Shown in pieces: positions 18,548 through 28,616 of a stretch of 64,000 nucleotides of DNA; the first letter of the stretch is position 1, and the number at the start of each line of letters is the position of its first letter. Location of the stretch: contig NZ_RKRE01000002.1 in NCBI RefSeq assembly GCF_003815015.1, positions 558,001-622,000 on the forward strand, read 5' to 3'. The notes beneath the pieces are model-generated. The model was not told the origin of the DNA and ran no database searches. It worked only from the letters and a program-made list of their open reading frames with translations. The translations under genes and the position numbers were made by a program. This stretch comes from Thermodesulfitimonas autotrophica. GTDB lineage: Bacteria; Bacillota; Desulfotomaculia; Desulfotomaculales; Ammonificaceae.

Positions 18548-19816
18548 TCAGGTCCTGGCCAGCGCTTTTTGCCCGATGTCGCGCCGGTAGTGCATCCCCG
18601 CAAACTTTATCTTGGCGACGGCGGCGTAGGCCCGCGCTATCGCTGCGCGCACGTCGGGACCGCGTGCCGTGACCCCGAGGACACGCCCCCCGGCGGTCAC
18701 CAACTTCCCGTCCACCACCGCCGTGCCGGCGTGGAAAACCATCGCGTCCGGCGGTACGTCTTCCAGTCCTTCAATCACGTCGCCTTTCCGGTAGCTGCCG
18801 GGATAACCGGCCGCCGCTAACACCACGCAGACGGCCGCGCCGGGATGCCAGTCGAGTTTCACTTCGCCCAACTTTCCCGCCAGGACCGCCTCCATCACCG
18901 CCACGAGATCGCTCCGGAGAAGGTAAAGGAGCGGCTGGGCCTCCGGATCACCGAAGCGAACGTTAAACTCCAAGACCCGCGGCCCCGCTGTTGTTAGCAT
19001 CAACCCCGCGTAGAGAACGCCTTTATAGACGATCCCCTCCGCCCGCAGGCCGCGCACAACAGGCAGTAAAATTTCCGTCTCGATCTGTTTTAAAAGCGCG
19101 GGCGTCACCGCGGGCGCCGGCGCATAGGCGCCCATCCCGCCGGTATTCGGCCCCTTATCCCCGTCGAAGACGGGCTTGTGGTCCTGCGCCGGCAGGAGCG
19201 GCAGCACCGTTTCGCCGTCGGTAAAAGCGAGCACGCTCGCCTCCTCGCCGGCAAGGCGCTCTTCCACCAACACCCTTTCTCCCGCCGCGCCGAAGGCCTT
19301 CTCCTCCATGATGTGCCGGATCGCCGCTTCGGCTGCCGCCGGATCGTCCGCCACGACGACCCCTTTTCCGGCCGCTAAGCCCTCCGCTTTCACCACGCAG
19401 GGCCCGCCGCGCGCGCGCACGTAGCGGATGGCGTCCGCAGGAGCATCGAAAATGGCCGCCTCTGCCGTAGGCACCCCGTATTTTAGCATCAGTTCCTTCG
19501 CAAAAACCTTACTCGCCTCAAGGCGCGCCGCTGCCTGCCGGGGACCGAAGATTCTGAGCCCCGCCGCTTCGAAGGCGTCCACGATGCCGGCGGACAGAGG
19601 CGCCTCCGGCCCTACCACGGTAAGGTCGATCCCTTCGCGGCGGGCAAAGTCTAACAATCCCGCCACATCTTCCGCCTTGATCCCGACACAGGCGGCGTGC
19701 TGCGCAATACCAGCATTCCCTGGCGCACAAAAAATGCGCTCGACACGGGGGCTCTGGCTTATCTTCCAGACCAGGGCGTGCTCCCGTCCCCCACCGCCGA
19801 CGACCAGAACCTTCAC
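18548..19816 (-). CDS. purD: Phosphoribosylamine-glycine ligase (GAR synthetase)
   Basis: A 422-residue ATP-grasp enzyme that joins glycine to phosphoribosylamine. VLVVGGGGREHALVWK at the N-terminus, the ATP-grasp loop VVKAEGLAAGKGVVVA and NVRFGDPEAQPLL are diagnostic. The start is GTG at 19816. It follows purH by 18 bp and is the last pur gene before hisD. Confidence 0.96.
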   Translation of the reverse strand: MKVLVVGGGGREHALVWKISQSPRVERIFCAPGNAGIAQHAACVGIKAEDVAGLLDFARREGIDLTVVGPEAPLSAGIVDAFEAAGLRIFGPRQAAARLEASKVFAKELMLKYGVPTAEAAIFDAPADAIRYVRARGGPCVVKAEGLAAGKGVVVADDPAAAEAAIRHIMEEKAFGAAGERVLVEERLAGEEASVLAFTDGETVLPLLPAQDHKPVFDGDKGPNTGGMGAYAPAPAVTPALLKQIETEILLPVVRGLRAEGIVYKGVLYAGLMLTTAGPRVLEFNVRFGDPEAQPLLYLLRSDLVAVMEAVLAGKLGEVKLDWHPGAAVCVVLAAAGYPGSYRKGDVIEGLEDVPPDAMVFHAGTAVVDGKLVTAGGRVLGVTARGPDVRAAIARAYAAVAKIKFAGMHYRRDIGQKALART

Positions 19817-19834
19817 GTGAGAACGCCCCCCGTC

Positions 19835-21370
19835 TTAGTGTCTGAAGTGGCGCATGCCGGTAAAGACCATTGCGATCCCGTGCGCGTCGGCCGCCGCGAT
19901 CGATTCGGCGTCTTTGAGCGAGCCGCCCGGCTGGATGATCGCCGCGATCCCGGCCTTAGCCGCCTCGAGGACCGTGTCGGGGAAGGGGAAGAAAGCGTCG
20001 GAAGCCAGCACCGCACCCCGCGCCTTTTCGCCCGCCTGCGCGAAGGCGATCCGGGCCGAGCCGACCCGGTTCATCTGCCCGGCACCCACGCCAAGCACCT
20101 GCCTATTTTTCGTAACCACGATGGCGTTCGACTTAACGTGCTTCACCACCGTGAAGGCGAAGAGCAGCTCCTCCAGCTCCTCCGGCGAAGGCGCCCGCTT
20201 GGTGACCACCTTGAGCGCCTCCCGGTCGGCCACCTTCCGGTCAACCTCTTGCAGGAGCAGCCCCCCGTTGACCTTCCGGAGGTCCATCCAGTCGGTAGTC
20301 TGCCCGGTCAGCGGGCCGGTTTTGAGCAGCCGCAGATCCTTTTTCTGGCGCAACACCTCAAGCGCGTCCGGCTCAAAATCGGGCGCAATGACCGCTTCGA
20401 GGAAGATTTTCACCATCTCCGCCGCCGCCGCCCGGTCCACCGTCCGGTTAACCGCTACAATCCCACCGAAGGCCGAAACCGGGTCGGCCTCAAAGGCCAG
20501 CCGGTAAGCTTCCGCCACCGTCGCCGCCTGGGCCACGCCGCACGGGTTGTTATGCTTTACGATCACCACCGTCGGCGCCTCAAACTCGCGCACCAACTCA
20601 AAGGCGGCGTTCAGGTCGAGAATGTTGTTATAGGAAAGCTCCTTTCCGTGCAACTTCGCGGCGTTCGCCACGCACGGCCCCTTCGTCCGGAGATCGCGGT
20701 AGAAGGCGGCGCGCTGGTGCGGGTTTTCGCCGTAACGCAAGGTCCCCACCAGGTCGAAGGCCAGGGTGAGCTCCCGCGGGAAGCGCTCGCCGGGTCCGAG
20801 GCTCGCGAGGTAGTCCGCGATCGCCGCATCGTAGTGCGCCGTGTGCGCGAAAGCCTCCTGGGCCAAAGCCAAGCGCAGCTCCGCCCCCACCTCGCCGGCC
20901 CGCAACGCTTCCAGAACCGCCGGATAACGCTCCGGGTTGACCACCACGAGGACGTACTGGTGATTCTTTGCCGCCGCCCGGATCATCGCCGGACCGCCGA
21001 TATCGATGTTTTCTACCGCCTCCGCGAGCGTGACCCCTTCCCGGCTGACCGTTTGGCGGAAGGGGTAGAGGTTTACCGCCACCAGGTCGATAGGCGCAAT
21101 ACCCTGCTCCTCAAGCTGCTTCAAGTGCTCCGGCGTCCGCAGCGCCAGGATGCCCCCGTGAATCCGCGGGTGGAGCGTCTTCACCCGGCCGTCAAGGATC
21201 TCCGGGAAACCGGTCACCTCGGAGACGTAGGTAACCGGAACGCCGGCACTTTTAATCGTTTTGTAAGTGCCGCCGGTCGAAACGATCTCCCACCCGAGCT
21301 CCACGAGGCCCCGGGCAAACTCCACTACCCCCGCCTTGTCCGACACACTGATAAGCGCCCTCTTCTTCAC
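19835..21370 (-). CDS. purH: AICAR transformylase / IMP cyclohydrolase
   Basis: A 511-residue bifunctional enzyme for the last two steps to IMP. The N-terminal MGS-like IMP cyclohydrolase domain ([16 protein letters not shown]) is followed by the AICAR transformylase domain with KHNNPCGVA and the C-terminal [18 protein letters not shown]. It uses AICAR from both the purine and histidine pathways, which fits its position between the pur and his genes. It follows purM by about 80 bp. Confidence 0.96.
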   Translation of the reverse strand: MKKRALISVSDKAGVVEFARGLVELGWEIVSTGGTYKTIKSAGVPVTYVSEVTGFPEILDGRVKTLHPRIHGGILALRTPEHLKQLEEQGIAPIDLVAVNLYPFRQTVSREGVTLAEAVENIDIGGPAMIRAAAKNHQYVLVVVNPERYPAVLEALRAGEVGAELRLALAQEAFAHTAHYDAAIADYLASLGPGERFPRELTLAFDLVGTLRYGENPHQRAAFYRDLRTKGPCVANAAKLHGKELSYNNILDLNAAFELVREFEAPTVVIVKHNNPCGVAQAATVAEAYRLAFEADPVSAFGGIVAVNRTVDRAAAAEMVKIFLEAVIAPDFEPDALEVLRQKKDLRLLKTGPLTGQTTDWMDLRKVNGGLLLQEVDRKVADREALKVVTKRAPSPEELEELLFAFTVVKHVKSNAIVVTKNRQVLGVGAGQMNRVGSARIAFAQAGEKARGAVLASDAFFPFPDTVLEAAKAGIAAIIQPGGSLKDAESIAAADAHGIAMVFTGMRHFRH

Positions 21371-21450
21371 TGCCGCTCGCCCTCCTTTTTAAAAATCGTT
21401 TTCTGCAGCGGAGCCCAAAACCCAGTGTGCACTTCAGTTTTTTCCGCAAA

Positions 21451-22506
21451 TCAACGGTAAACAACACCGGATACGCCGCTTTCCACCCAGCCGATCACCC
21501 AAGCCCGCTCGCCCTGTGCCGCCAGCGCTTCCACCAGGCCCGCGGCCTCCTCCGGCGGCACAATCAGGACGTAGCCGATGCCCATGTTGAAAGTCCGGAA
21601 CATCTCGGCCGCCGCCACCCCGCCGTGCTCCTGGATAAACCGGAAGACGGGAGGCACGGGCCAAGACGCCGGTTCCAGCACCACCCCGAGCCCCGGGGGC
21701 AGCACCCGGGGAATGTTTTCCGTCAGTCCCCCGCCGGTGATGTGGGCCATCCCCCGGATGTCAAACCGCTCTAAAAGGGGAAGCACTACCGGCACGTAGA
21801 TGCGCGTCGGCGTGAGAAGCTCCTCCCCGACCGTGCGCCCGAGCGCCGGAACGTAGCTCCGCACCGCGTAACCCAAAAGCTCAAAGAAAACCTTGCGCGC
21901 CAGACTGAAACCGTTCGCGTGCAGCCCCGACGAAGGCAGCCCTATCACCCGGTCGCCCGGCTCGATGCGGCGGCCGTCAACAATCCGGCGCCGCTCCACC
22001 ACCCCGACGGCAAAACCGGCGAGATCGTACTCCCCCGGCGCGTAAAACCCGGGCATCTCCGCCGTCTCGCCGCCGATGAGGGCGCAGCCCGCCCGGCGGC
22101 AGCCCTCCGCCACCCCGGCAACGATCGCCGCCACCTCATCCGGATCGAGCTTACCCACGGCGAGGTAATCGAGAAAAAAGAGCGGCTCCGCCCCGGTAAC
22201 CAGGATGTCGTTGACGCACATCGCCACGGCGTCGATCCCCACCGTGTCGTGCTTCCGGCTCATAAAAGCGACTTTGAGCTTCGTCCCCACCCCGTCCGTA
22301 CCCGCAACCAGCACCGGCTCGCGGTACTTCGCCGGGATGGTGCAGAGCCCGCTGAAGCCCCCGATATCCGTCAGCACCTCCGGGCGGAAGGTGCGGCGCA
22401 CAACCTCCTTCAGCAGGGAAACCGCCCGGTTGGCCGCGTCGATGTCCACCCCCGCCTGCGCGTAGGTGAGACCTTCCCGAGACTTGCCCCCGTCCTTCCC
22501 GCTCAT
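21451..22506 (-). CDS. purM: Phosphoribosylformylglycinamidine cyclo-ligase (AIR synthetase)
   Basis: A 351-residue enzyme of the PurM/PurL fold converting FGAM to [47 protein letters not shown] and [13 protein letters not shown] are family signatures. It overlaps the purF stop by 4 bp. purN, which often follows purM, is missing; purH comes next. Confidence 0.96.
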   Translation of the reverse strand: MSGKDGGKSREGLTYAQAGVDIDAANRAVSLLKEVVRRTFRPEVLTDIGGFSGLCTIPAKYREPVLVAGTDGVGTKLKVAFMSRKHDTVGIDAVAMCVNDILVTGAEPLFFLDYLAVGKLDPDEVAAIVAGVAEGCRRAGCALIGGETAEMPGFYAPGEYDLAGFAVGVVERRRIVDGRRIEPGDRVIGLPSSGLHANGFSLARKVFFELLGYAVRSYVPALGRTVGEELLTPTRIYVPVVLPLLERFDIRGMAHITGGGLTENIPRVLPPGLGVVLEPASWPVPPVFRFIQEHGGVAAAEMFRTFNMGIGYVLIVPPEEAAGLVEALAAQGERAWVIGWVESGVSGVVYR

Positions 22507-23927
22507 CCCACCACTTCCAGCACCAAAGACTCGAAGGCGAATTTCCCCGCGCCCGCATCCTTCACTTTAACCGGGTAATCGCCGGTAAAACACGCGACAC
22601 ACATATCCTGGGCCCTAGCACCGAAAACCCCCAACAGCCCTTCGATGCTCAGGTAGTGAAGGCCATCGGCGCCGATATGCCGCCGGATCTCCTCCACGCT
22701 CAACTGCGCCGCGATAAGCTCCGTTTCGTTTGACGTGTCGATGCCGTAGTAGCAGGAGCGGATTATCGGCGGGGAACTCAAGCAGTAAAAAATCTCCCGA
22801 GCGCCTGCTTCCCGCAACATCTTCACAATTCGCCTGCTGGTAGTGCCCCGCACTATCGAGTCGTCCACTAAGACCACCCTCTTCCCGGCCACTACCTCCC
22901 GCACCGGGTTAAGCTTTAGCCGCACCCCGGTATCCCGCAGCCGCTGCGAAGGCTGGATAAAAGTCCGGCCTGCGTAGCGGTTCTTCATTAGGCCTTCCTC
23001 GAAACAAAGGCCGGAAACCTCCGCGTAGCCGCGCGCCGCGGCTATCCCCGAGTCGGGGACCGGCACCACAATATCGGCCGGCGGGCAGAACTCGCGCGCT
23101 AACTGCCGCCCCATCTCGCGCCGCACCCGCCCTACGTTGAACCCGTCGAGGGTGCTGTCCGGGCGCGCAAAATAGATGTACTCAAAGACGCAGTGCGCCC
23201 GTCGCGGGGCATCCATGACCCCGTAGCTACTCAGCCCCTCCGGAGAGATTTCGAGGATCTCGCCCGGCGTGAGGTCACGGAGAAAGCGGGCGCCCACCGC
23301 GTCCAGCGCGCACGATTCCGAGGCCACCGCCCACCCCGAGTCTATCTGTCCGACGCAAAGCGGCCGGAACCCGTAGGGGTCGCGCACCGCGTAAATTCTG
23401 TCTTCCGTCAGGATAACGAGAGAATAAGCGCCTTCGACCTTCGCCATGCACCGCCTGATTGCGGCCGGCAGATTGTGGTCACCGTTGAGCCTGGCGATGA
23501 GGTTGATCAGCACCTCGCTGTCGGTAGTGCTCTGAAAGACCGCCCCCGAGGCGAGCAGCTCCCGCCGGAGGGAACAGCCGTTTGAGAGGTTGCCGTTGTG
23601 GGCCAAACCTAACATGCCGCGCCCGCAGTAAAAAACAAGCGGCTGCGCGTTCACCGGGTGGCTCGCGCCGGTGGTCGAATAGCGCACGTGGCCGATGGCT
23701 AAGTAGCCCTTCAGCTCCGCGAGGCGCTCTTCGGAGAAAACCTCGGCAACCAGGCCCATTTCCTTGTGGAGCAGGATGCGTTGCCCGTCGGCCACGGCGA
23801 TTCCGGCGCTCTCCTGTCCCCGGTGCTGCAAGGCATAAAGACCGTAGTAAGTAAGGCGCGCCACATCGGCCCCGGGCGCGCAAACGGCGAAGACCCCGCA
23901 GGCCTCACGGGGTTTATCCCCGCACAT
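22503..23927 (-). CDS. purF: Amidophosphoribosyltransferase
   Basis: A 474-residue enzyme committing PRPP and glutamine to purine synthesis. The short propeptide ends before C10 ([11 protein letters not shown]), the N-terminal glutaminase nucleophile exposed by self-cleavage. The PRPP-binding [12 protein letters not shown] is clear. Cysteines in [17 protein letters not shown] and [10 protein letters not shown] match the 4Fe-4S ligands of the oxygen-sensitive Bacillus-type enzyme. It overlaps purC by 14 bp and purM by 4 bp. Confidence 0.96.
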   Translation of the reverse strand: MCGDKPREACGVFAVCAPGADVARLTYYGLYALQHRGQESAGIAVADGQRILLHKEMGLVAEVFSEERLAELKGYLAIGHVRYSTTGASHPVNAQPLVFYCGRGMLGLAHNGNLSNGCSLRRELLASGAVFQSTTDSEVLINLIARLNGDHNLPAAIRRCMAKVEGAYSLVILTEDRIYAVRDPYGFRPLCVGQIDSGWAVASESCALDAVGARFLRDLTPGEILEISPEGLSSYGVMDAPRRAHCVFEYIYFARPDSTLDGFNVGRVRREMGRQLAREFCPPADIVVPVPDSGIAAARGYAEVSGLCFEEGLMKNRYAGRTFIQPSQRLRDTGVRLKLNPVREVVAGKRVVLVDDSIVRGTTSRRIVKMLREAGAREIFYCLSSPPIIRSCYYGIDTSNETELIAAQLSVEEIRRHIGADGLHYLSIEGLLGVFGARAQDMCVACFTGDYPVKVKDAGAGKFAFESLVLEVVG

Positions 23928-24639
23928 CCGGTTCCTCCCCTGTCAGCCGCCGCCACACCGCCGTGTAAGCCTCGGTTACACCTCCGAGGTCACGGCGGAA
24001 GCGGTCTTTATCCATTTTTTCGCCGGTCGCCCGGTCCCAGAACCGGCAGGTATCCGGCGAGATTTCGTCCGCCACCACGATCTGACCATCCACCCGCCCG
24101 AACTCCAGCTTGAAATCGACCAGCACGATGCCTTTTGGCTCCAGGTGTTCCTTTAAGACCTGGTTCACCTGCAGCGCCAGTTCGCGCATCCGGTGCAGCT
24201 CTTCTGCCGTCGCCAGTCCGAGCGCCACCACGTGGGAACAGTTGATCATCGGGTCCCCGAGATCGTCCCGCTTGTAGTAGTACTCCACCACCGGCTGGCT
24301 AAGCGGCGTCCCTTCCGGCAGGCCGAGCCGCTTGGAAAGGCTCCCCGCAACAATATTGCGGGCCACCACCTCGACCGGGATGATCGTCACCGCCTGCACC
24401 AGCATCTCCCGGTCACCCACCGTCTCCACGTAGTGGGTGGGGATGCCCGCGCGCTCAAGTAGCGCGAAGAAATAGGCGGAGATCCTGTTGTTGAGCGGGC
24501 CTTTATCGGCGATAGTGCCCCGCTTCTTGCCGTCGAAGGCGGTGGCTTCGTCTTTAAACTCCACAAGGTAGCGGTCGGGCCGGTCGGTCCTGTACACCCG
24601 CTTGGCCTTCCCTTCGTAGAGGAGTTCGCCCCGTTCCAT
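23914..24639 (-). CDS. purC: SAICAR synthetase
   Basis: A 241-residue ATP-dependent ligase joining aspartate to [22 protein letters not shown] at the N-terminus, [12 protein letters not shown], and [20 protein letters not shown] identify it. It lies 49 bp after purB and overlaps purF. The purS-purQ-purL genes often found between purC and purF are absent. Confidence 0.96.
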   Translation of the reverse strand: MERGELLYEGKAKRVYRTDRPDRYLVEFKDEATAFDGKKRGTIADKGPLNNRISAYFFALLERAGIPTHYVETVGDREMLVQAVTIIPVEVVARNIVAGSLSKRLGLPEGTPLSQPVVEYYYKRDDLGDPMINCSHVVALGLATAEELHRMRELALQVNQVLKEHLEPKGIVLVDFKLEFGRVDGQIVVADEISPDTCRFWDRATGEKMDKDRFRRDLGGVTEAYTAVWRRLTGEEPDVRG

Positions 24640-24688
24640 TGGTTTTTAACCCCCATCCAGGATTTTAGTTTATCTGGTGCCTGAAACT

Positions 24689-25981
24689 TCACAGACCGAA
24701 GCGCCGGTAAATCGTGTCCACGTACCGCAGGAAGTAGCCGTAGTCGAAAAGCCCGTCTATCTCCGCGGGCGAGAGCCACCGGGTCACCTCCGGATCTGCC
24801 GTTAAAAGCTCCTTCAGCGGCCGGCCGCTCTGCCAGGATTCCATCGCGTTCCGCTGCACTAAAAGATAAGCCTCTTCGCGGCTCAGGCCCTTCTCAATCA
24901 GCGCCAGGAGCACCCGCTGGGAGAAAACCAGGCCCCCCGTGCGCTCTAAGTTGCGCCGCATATTCTCGGGATAAACGTGCAGCCCTTCGAGGAGCTCTGT
25001 GAGCTTGAAGAGCATATAGTCAAGGAGGATCGTGCTGTCGGGTATGATCACCCGCTCTACCGAGGAGTGAGAGATGTCGCGCTCGTGCCAGAGGGCCACG
25101 TTTTCCATGGCCGCCAAGGCGTTTCCCCGCAAGACGCGGGCGAGGCCACTCAGACGCTCCGCAATGATCGGGTTCCGCTTGTGGGGCATCGCCGAGGAGC
25201 CTTTCTGCCCGGGCCTGAAGGGCTCCTCCACCTCCCGGATGTCCGTCCGCTGCAAGCCCCGGATCTCGACGGCGAACTTTTCCACCGAGCAGCCAATGAT
25301 CGCTAAAGTACTCATGTATTCGGCGTGCCGGTCCCGTTGCAGGACCTGGGTCGAAATCCGCGCGGGCCGCAGGCCCAGGCGCTTGCAGGCGATCTCCTCC
25401 ACCCGCGGGTCCAGGTTGGCGTAGGTGCCAACCGCTCCGGAGATCTTCCCGACGCTTATCCGCTCTATCGCCCGCTTGAGGCGTTCAATGTTCCGCTCCG
25501 TCTCCGCTACCCAGAGGAGCAACTTCAGCCCAAAGGTGATCGGCTCGGCGTGGATGCCGTGGGTGCGCCCGATCATCAGCGTCCGCCGGTGCTTCGCCGC
25601 CAGACCGCGCAGAACCTCCCGCAGCCGTTCCAGGCGCCCCACCAACCGCTCCCCGGCCTCGCGCATCAGCAGGCTCAAGGCCGTGTCTACTACGTCCGAA
25701 GAGGTCATCCCGAGGTGAATGTAGCGCGCCGCTTCGCCTACGTGCTCCTGAACCGAGGTTAAAAACGCGATCACGTCGTGGCGGGTTACCTTTTCGATCT
25801 CTTTAATCCGCTCCACGTCGAACGCGGCCCGCGCTCTAATTTCCGCCAGCGCTGCCGCCGGAATCACCCCGAGCTCCGCCCAGGCCTCGCAGGCGGCGAT
25901 CTCCACCTCCAGCCACTTCTGAAAGCGGTTCTCCTCCGACCAGATGCGTCCCATCTCCGGCAGGGTATAACGCGCAATCAT
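24689..25981 (-). CDS. purB: Adenylosuccinate lyase
   Basis: A 430-residue fumarase/aspartase-superfamily enzyme that cleaves SAICAR and adenylosuccinate. The superfamily signature [11 protein letters not shown] and the conserved [14 protein letters not shown] and [13 protein letters not shown] segments are intact. It follows purE after a 120-bp gap containing a short tandem repeat. Confidence 0.96.
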   Translation of the reverse strand: MIARYTLPEMGRIWSEENRFQKWLEVEIAACEAWAELGVIPAAALAEIRARAAFDVERIKEIEKVTRHDVIAFLTSVQEHVGEAARYIHLGMTSSDVVDTALSLLMREAGERLVGRLERLREVLRGLAAKHRRTLMIGRTHGIHAEPITFGLKLLLWVAETERNIERLKRAIERISVGKISGAVGTYANLDPRVEEIACKRLGLRPARISTQVLQRDRHAEYMSTLAIIGCSVEKFAVEIRGLQRTDIREVEEPFRPGQKGSSAMPHKRNPIIAERLSGLARVLRGNALAAMENVALWHERDISHSSVERVIIPDSTILLDYMLFKLTELLEGLHVYPENMRRNLERTGGLVFSQRVLLALIEKGLSREEAYLLVQRNAMESWQSGRPLKELLTADPEVTRWLSPAEIDGLFDYGYFLRYVDTIYRRFGL

Positions 25982-26000
25982 TGCCTTCGCCCCGCTTTTT

Positions 26001-26027
26001 CAGTTCGAAGTTTAACAGTTCGAAGTT
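26001..26027. repeat. Short tandem repeat in the purE-purB gap
   Basis: CAGTTCGAAGTT occurs twice (26001-26012 and 26016-26027), a 15-bp period, in the 120-bp non-coding gap between purE and purB. No hairpin or second promoter is obvious there. Confidence 0.7.
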
Positions 26028-26101
26028 CTAGGTTAAAAAACTAAGGGTCCCGGATACAGCTTGCGGCTAAATACTTTAAAGCCCTTTATTCTTTTCGGGG
26101 A

Positions 26102-26611
26102 TCAGCTCTTTAACCGCAGGTACTCGTCTACCCCGAGGGCCTGCAAACGTTCATTCTTCGCGGCCACCTCCCGGCCTAACTGCTCCTTGTAAGCGGCCAC
26201 CCGCTCCCGCACCGCCGGATCGCTGGCGCCGATGATTTGTGCCGCCAGAATGCCGGCGTTGAAAGCCCCGTTTACCGCCACCGTCGCTACCGGCACCCCT
26301 TTGGGCATCTGCACAATAGAAAGGAGCGCATCCAGCCCCCCGAGCGTCCCTCCCCCGACGGGGACCCCGATCACGGGCAGCGGTGTGTGGGCCGCAATCA
26401 CGCCGGGCAGGTGCGCCGCCCCGCCGGCCGCGGCGATGATCACCCTCAATCCCCGCGCCGCTGCCGTATGCGCGTACTCCCGCACCCGCTCCGGCAACCG
26501 GTGGGCCGAGGCGATTTCGATCTCGTAGGGGATTTGCAAAAGTGATAAGGCCTCAAGCGCCCCTTTCACCACCGGCAGGTCCGAGTCACTGCCAATAACA
26601 ATACCGACCAT
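26102..26611 (-). CDS. purE: N5-carboxyaminoimidazole ribonucleotide mutase / AIR carboxylase
   Basis: A 169-residue PurE. VGIVIGSDSDLPVVK, EIASAHRLPERVREY and AAAGGAAHLPGVIAAHTPLPVIGVP are diagnostic. The start is the ATG at 26611 with GAGGTGG upstream; 25 further open codons have no family similarity. purK is not nearby, so whether it acts as a class I mutase or takes CO2 directly cannot be decided here. It is the first gene of the pur-his cluster, behind a promoter and a leader hairpin. Confidence 0.95.
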   Translation of the reverse strand: MVGIVIGSDSDLPVVKGALEALSLLQIPYEIEIASAHRLPERVREYAHTAAARGLRVIIAAAGGAAHLPGVIAAHTPLPVIGVPVGGGTLGGLDALLSIVQMPKGVPVATVAVNGAFNAGILAAQIIGASDPAVRERVAAYKEQLGREVAAKNERLQALGVDEYLRLKS

Positions 26612-26644
26612 GCGGGTTTTACCACCTCGTGCGGACAAAAACTT

Positions 26645-26682
26645 AAAAACCCAAGCGAGCCGTTTCACCCGCCTCGCCTGGG
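26645..26682 (-). terminator. Terminator-like hairpin in the purE leader (possible attenuator)
   Basis: On the minus strand CCCAGGCGAG (26682-26673) pairs fully with CTCGCTTGGG (26659-26650), ten pairs with one G-T, followed by TTTTT. It lies downstream of the purE promoter and about 34 bp upstream of the purE ATG. A second CCCAGGC copy around 26701-26696 could compete for the 3' arm. Attenuation of purE, or termination of fabI transcripts, are the alternatives. Confidence 0.7.
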
Positions 26683-26713
26683 CCACAGAGCATTTTGCCT
26701 GGGGAACGCTTTT

Positions 26714-26743
26714 ATTTTACCAAAAGCCAGCACGGCATGTCAA
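26714..26743 (-). promoter_or_regulatory. Sigma-70-type promoter for purE and the pur-his cluster
   Basis: A perfect TTGACA (26743-26738) and TAAAAT (26719-26714) on the minus strand are 18 bases apart, immediately after the fabI stop. The predicted leader to purE is about 95 nt and contains the hairpin at 26645-26682. No guanine-type purine aptamer is recognisable. Confidence 0.65.
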
Positions 26744-26749
26744 TTATCC

Positions 26750-27529
26750 TCAGACGCCGACGATGTGGTAGCCGCAGTCGACAAAGATCACTTCCCCGGT
26801 GATGCCGCTGGCCAAATCCGAGGCGAGGAAGAGCCCCGTGTTACCTATCTCCGCCTGCGTCACGTTGCGGCGCAGCGGCGCCTTTTCCTCCACCACCTTT
26901 AAAATGGACGAAAAACCGGATACCCCCTTAGCCGCCAGCGTTTTGACGGGGCCGGCCGAGATGGCGTTGACCCTGATGTTGGCAGGCCCAAGATCCGCCG
27001 CGAGGTAACGGACCGAAGCCTCGAGGGCCGCCTTGGCCACGCCCATCACGTTATAACTCTTCACCGCCCGTTCGGAGCCGAGATAGGTGAGCGTGATAAT
27101 GCTCCCGCCGCCCGCCTTTTCCATCAAGGGTTTCGCCTGCCGGGCGCACAGGACCAGCGAGTACGCGCTGATGGCGAGCGCCGTGTTCCACTGCTCGAGG
27201 GTGGTGGTGTAAAACTCGCCCTCTAACGCCTCCCGCGGCGCAAAGGCGAGGGAGTGCACCAAAATATCGAGGCTGCCCCAACGGGCCGCCACCGCCTCAA
27301 AAAGGGCGTCCACCTGCTCCGGCTTCATCACGTCGCACTCGGTGAGGGGTATATCCCCGCCAAGCCCGGCGACCAGCTCCGCCACGTAATCCTTCACCCG
27401 TTCATTCTGGTAATTAAACCATAGGGAGGCGCCCTCCCGGTGGAGCGCCTGAGCAATCCCCCAGGCGATCGACCGCTTATTGGCCACCCCTAAGATCAGC
27501 GCCTTTTTCCCCGCTACCAACTGTCCCAT
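26750..27529 (-). CDS. fabI: Enoyl-[acyl-carrier-protein] reductase, FabI type
   Basis: A 259-residue SDR-type enzyme reducing trans-2-enoyl-ACP in type II fatty-acid elongation. The FabI-specific cofactor loop GVANKRSIAWGIA and the Y149/Y159/K166 catalytic set (TLTYLGSERAVKSYN...VAK) are present. The start is the ATG at 27529 with AAGG upstream; a further 39 open codons look non-coding and contain the promoter. Stand-alone fabI next to purine genes is not an obvious functional pairing. Confidence 0.95.
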   Translation of the reverse strand: MGQLVAGKKALILGVANKRSIAWGIAQALHREGASLWFNYQNERVKDYVAELVAGLGGDIPLTECDVMKPEQVDALFEAVAARWGSLDILVHSLAFAPREALEGEFYTTTLEQWNTALAISAYSLVLCARQAKPLMEKAGGGSIITLTYLGSERAVKSYNVMGVAKAALEASVRYLAADLGPANIRVNAISAGPVKTLAAKGVSGFSSILKVVEEKAPLRRNVTQAEIGNTGLFLASDLASGITGEVIFVDCGYHIVGV

Positions 27530-27562
27530 CGAACCCTTCCTTTCGGCTAAATTCCAACTACA

Positions 27563-27592
27563 ACCATAGCCCATCCGCCGCCTCTTTGTCAA
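27563..27592 (-). promoter_or_regulatory. Sigma-70-type promoter for fabI
   Basis: Minus-strand TTGACA (27592-27587) and TATGGT (27568-27563), 18 bases apart, about 35 bp before the fabI ATG. This argues that codons upstream of 27529 are not translated. Confidence 0.65.
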
Positions 27593-27679
27593 GAAAATGC
27601 CAGCTCTTGAGCGCGTCAACCCAGCGCTAAAGAGATTCAGACGCACAAGGAGGCGATAGAGCGAAAGGGAGTGAAAATT

Positions 27680-28609
27680 TTAAGGTAGAGGAACGCCGTA
27701 AACCTTATCAAAGCGCTCCTTTGCCGCCGCAAAAGAGGGAAGGCCGGCCCGCGCGCCCCACCCTTCTACCGCAAAGGAGGCGACGACCGTAGCGAAGCGC
27801 TGCGCCGCTACGGGGGTGAAGCCCTGCAGGCGCCCGAAGATGAAGCCGGCGGCGAAGGCATCACCGGCGCCGGTGGTATCGCGCACCGTCACCCCGATCG
27901 CCGGTTCCACGTGGTGCCAGCCGGACGCCACCTGGAGGCTCCCCTCCCTGCCGCGCGTCACCACGACGGTCTCCACTCCGGCAGCGAGGAGCTGGCCCGC
28001 CCCGGCCAGGGGTTCCGCCTGGCCAGTCAGCATCTGGAGTTCGGCGACCGTTAAAAAGAGCAGGGTGCACCGCGCGAGGAAAGGGCGGAGCGCGGCAAGA
28101 CCCCGGGCGCTATAAATCGCCCCGGGAGCAAAACTGAAACGGGTACCGGGGGGCAGAGCGGCAACAAAATCCCGGTGGGCCGTAAAAGCGGCGTCGCCTA
28201 CAAACGAAGAAGCGTGCACCCAGGTAACCGTGGTATCCAGCCCCCGCCGCAGGTCCGCGGTGGTGAGCTCGCTATTCACCCCGGGGCAAACGTAAAGCGC
28301 CCGGTGCCCCGCTTTATCCACAAAACAGAAGACGCGGCCGGTCATCGCCCCCGCTTTTACCGTGATGCTCCCTGTATCCACCCCGACGGCGGCCAGCGAC
28401 TCCCGGGCCAGCAGTCCGTCAGAATCGTCGCCGGTCACACCCGCGAAACGGCAGGCAATGCCAAGCCGCGCTAACGCGTAAATGGTATTAGCCGCCGAGC
28501 CGCCAGGCTGCCGTTCCGCGGCGTGACAGAAGGTCTCCCCGTCCGTAACCAGGGAGTCGGCCGCAAAAAGGTAATCGACGTTCAGCGCGCCGCAACCTAA
28601 GACCCGCAT
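27680..28609 (-). CDS. PfkB-family sugar/nucleoside kinase
   Basis: A 309-residue ribokinase-like protein with the family motifs PGGSAANTIYALARLG (PfkB signature 1) and DTTGAGDAFAAGF (signature 2, with the catalytic aspartate and anion hole). The substrate cannot be told from sequence alone. It is the third gene of a tight operon after the formyltransferase-like and HAD genes (7-bp gap), so it probably phosphorylates an intermediate of that unknown pathway. Confidence 0.9.
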   Translation of the reverse strand: MRVLGCGALNVDYLFAADSLVTDGETFCHAAERQPGGSAANTIYALARLGIACRFAGVTGDDSDGLLARESLAAVGVDTGSITVKAGAMTGRVFCFVDKAGHRALYVCPGVNSELTTADLRRGLDTTVTWVHASSFVGDAAFTAHRDFVAALPPGTRFSFAPGAIYSARGLAALRPFLARCTLLFLTVAELQMLTGQAEPLAGAGQLLAAGVETVVVTRGREGSLQVASGWHHVEPAIGVTVRDTTGAGDAFAAGFIFGRLQGFTPVAAQRFATVVASFAVEGWGARAGLPSFAAAKERFDKVYGVPLP

Positions 28610-28616
28610 CTTTCCT

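Noticed and set aside
26612-26740. A guanine/purine riboswitch in the purE leader
   Set aside because: No three-way-junction consensus is found and the leader is too short; only the terminator-like stem can be supported.
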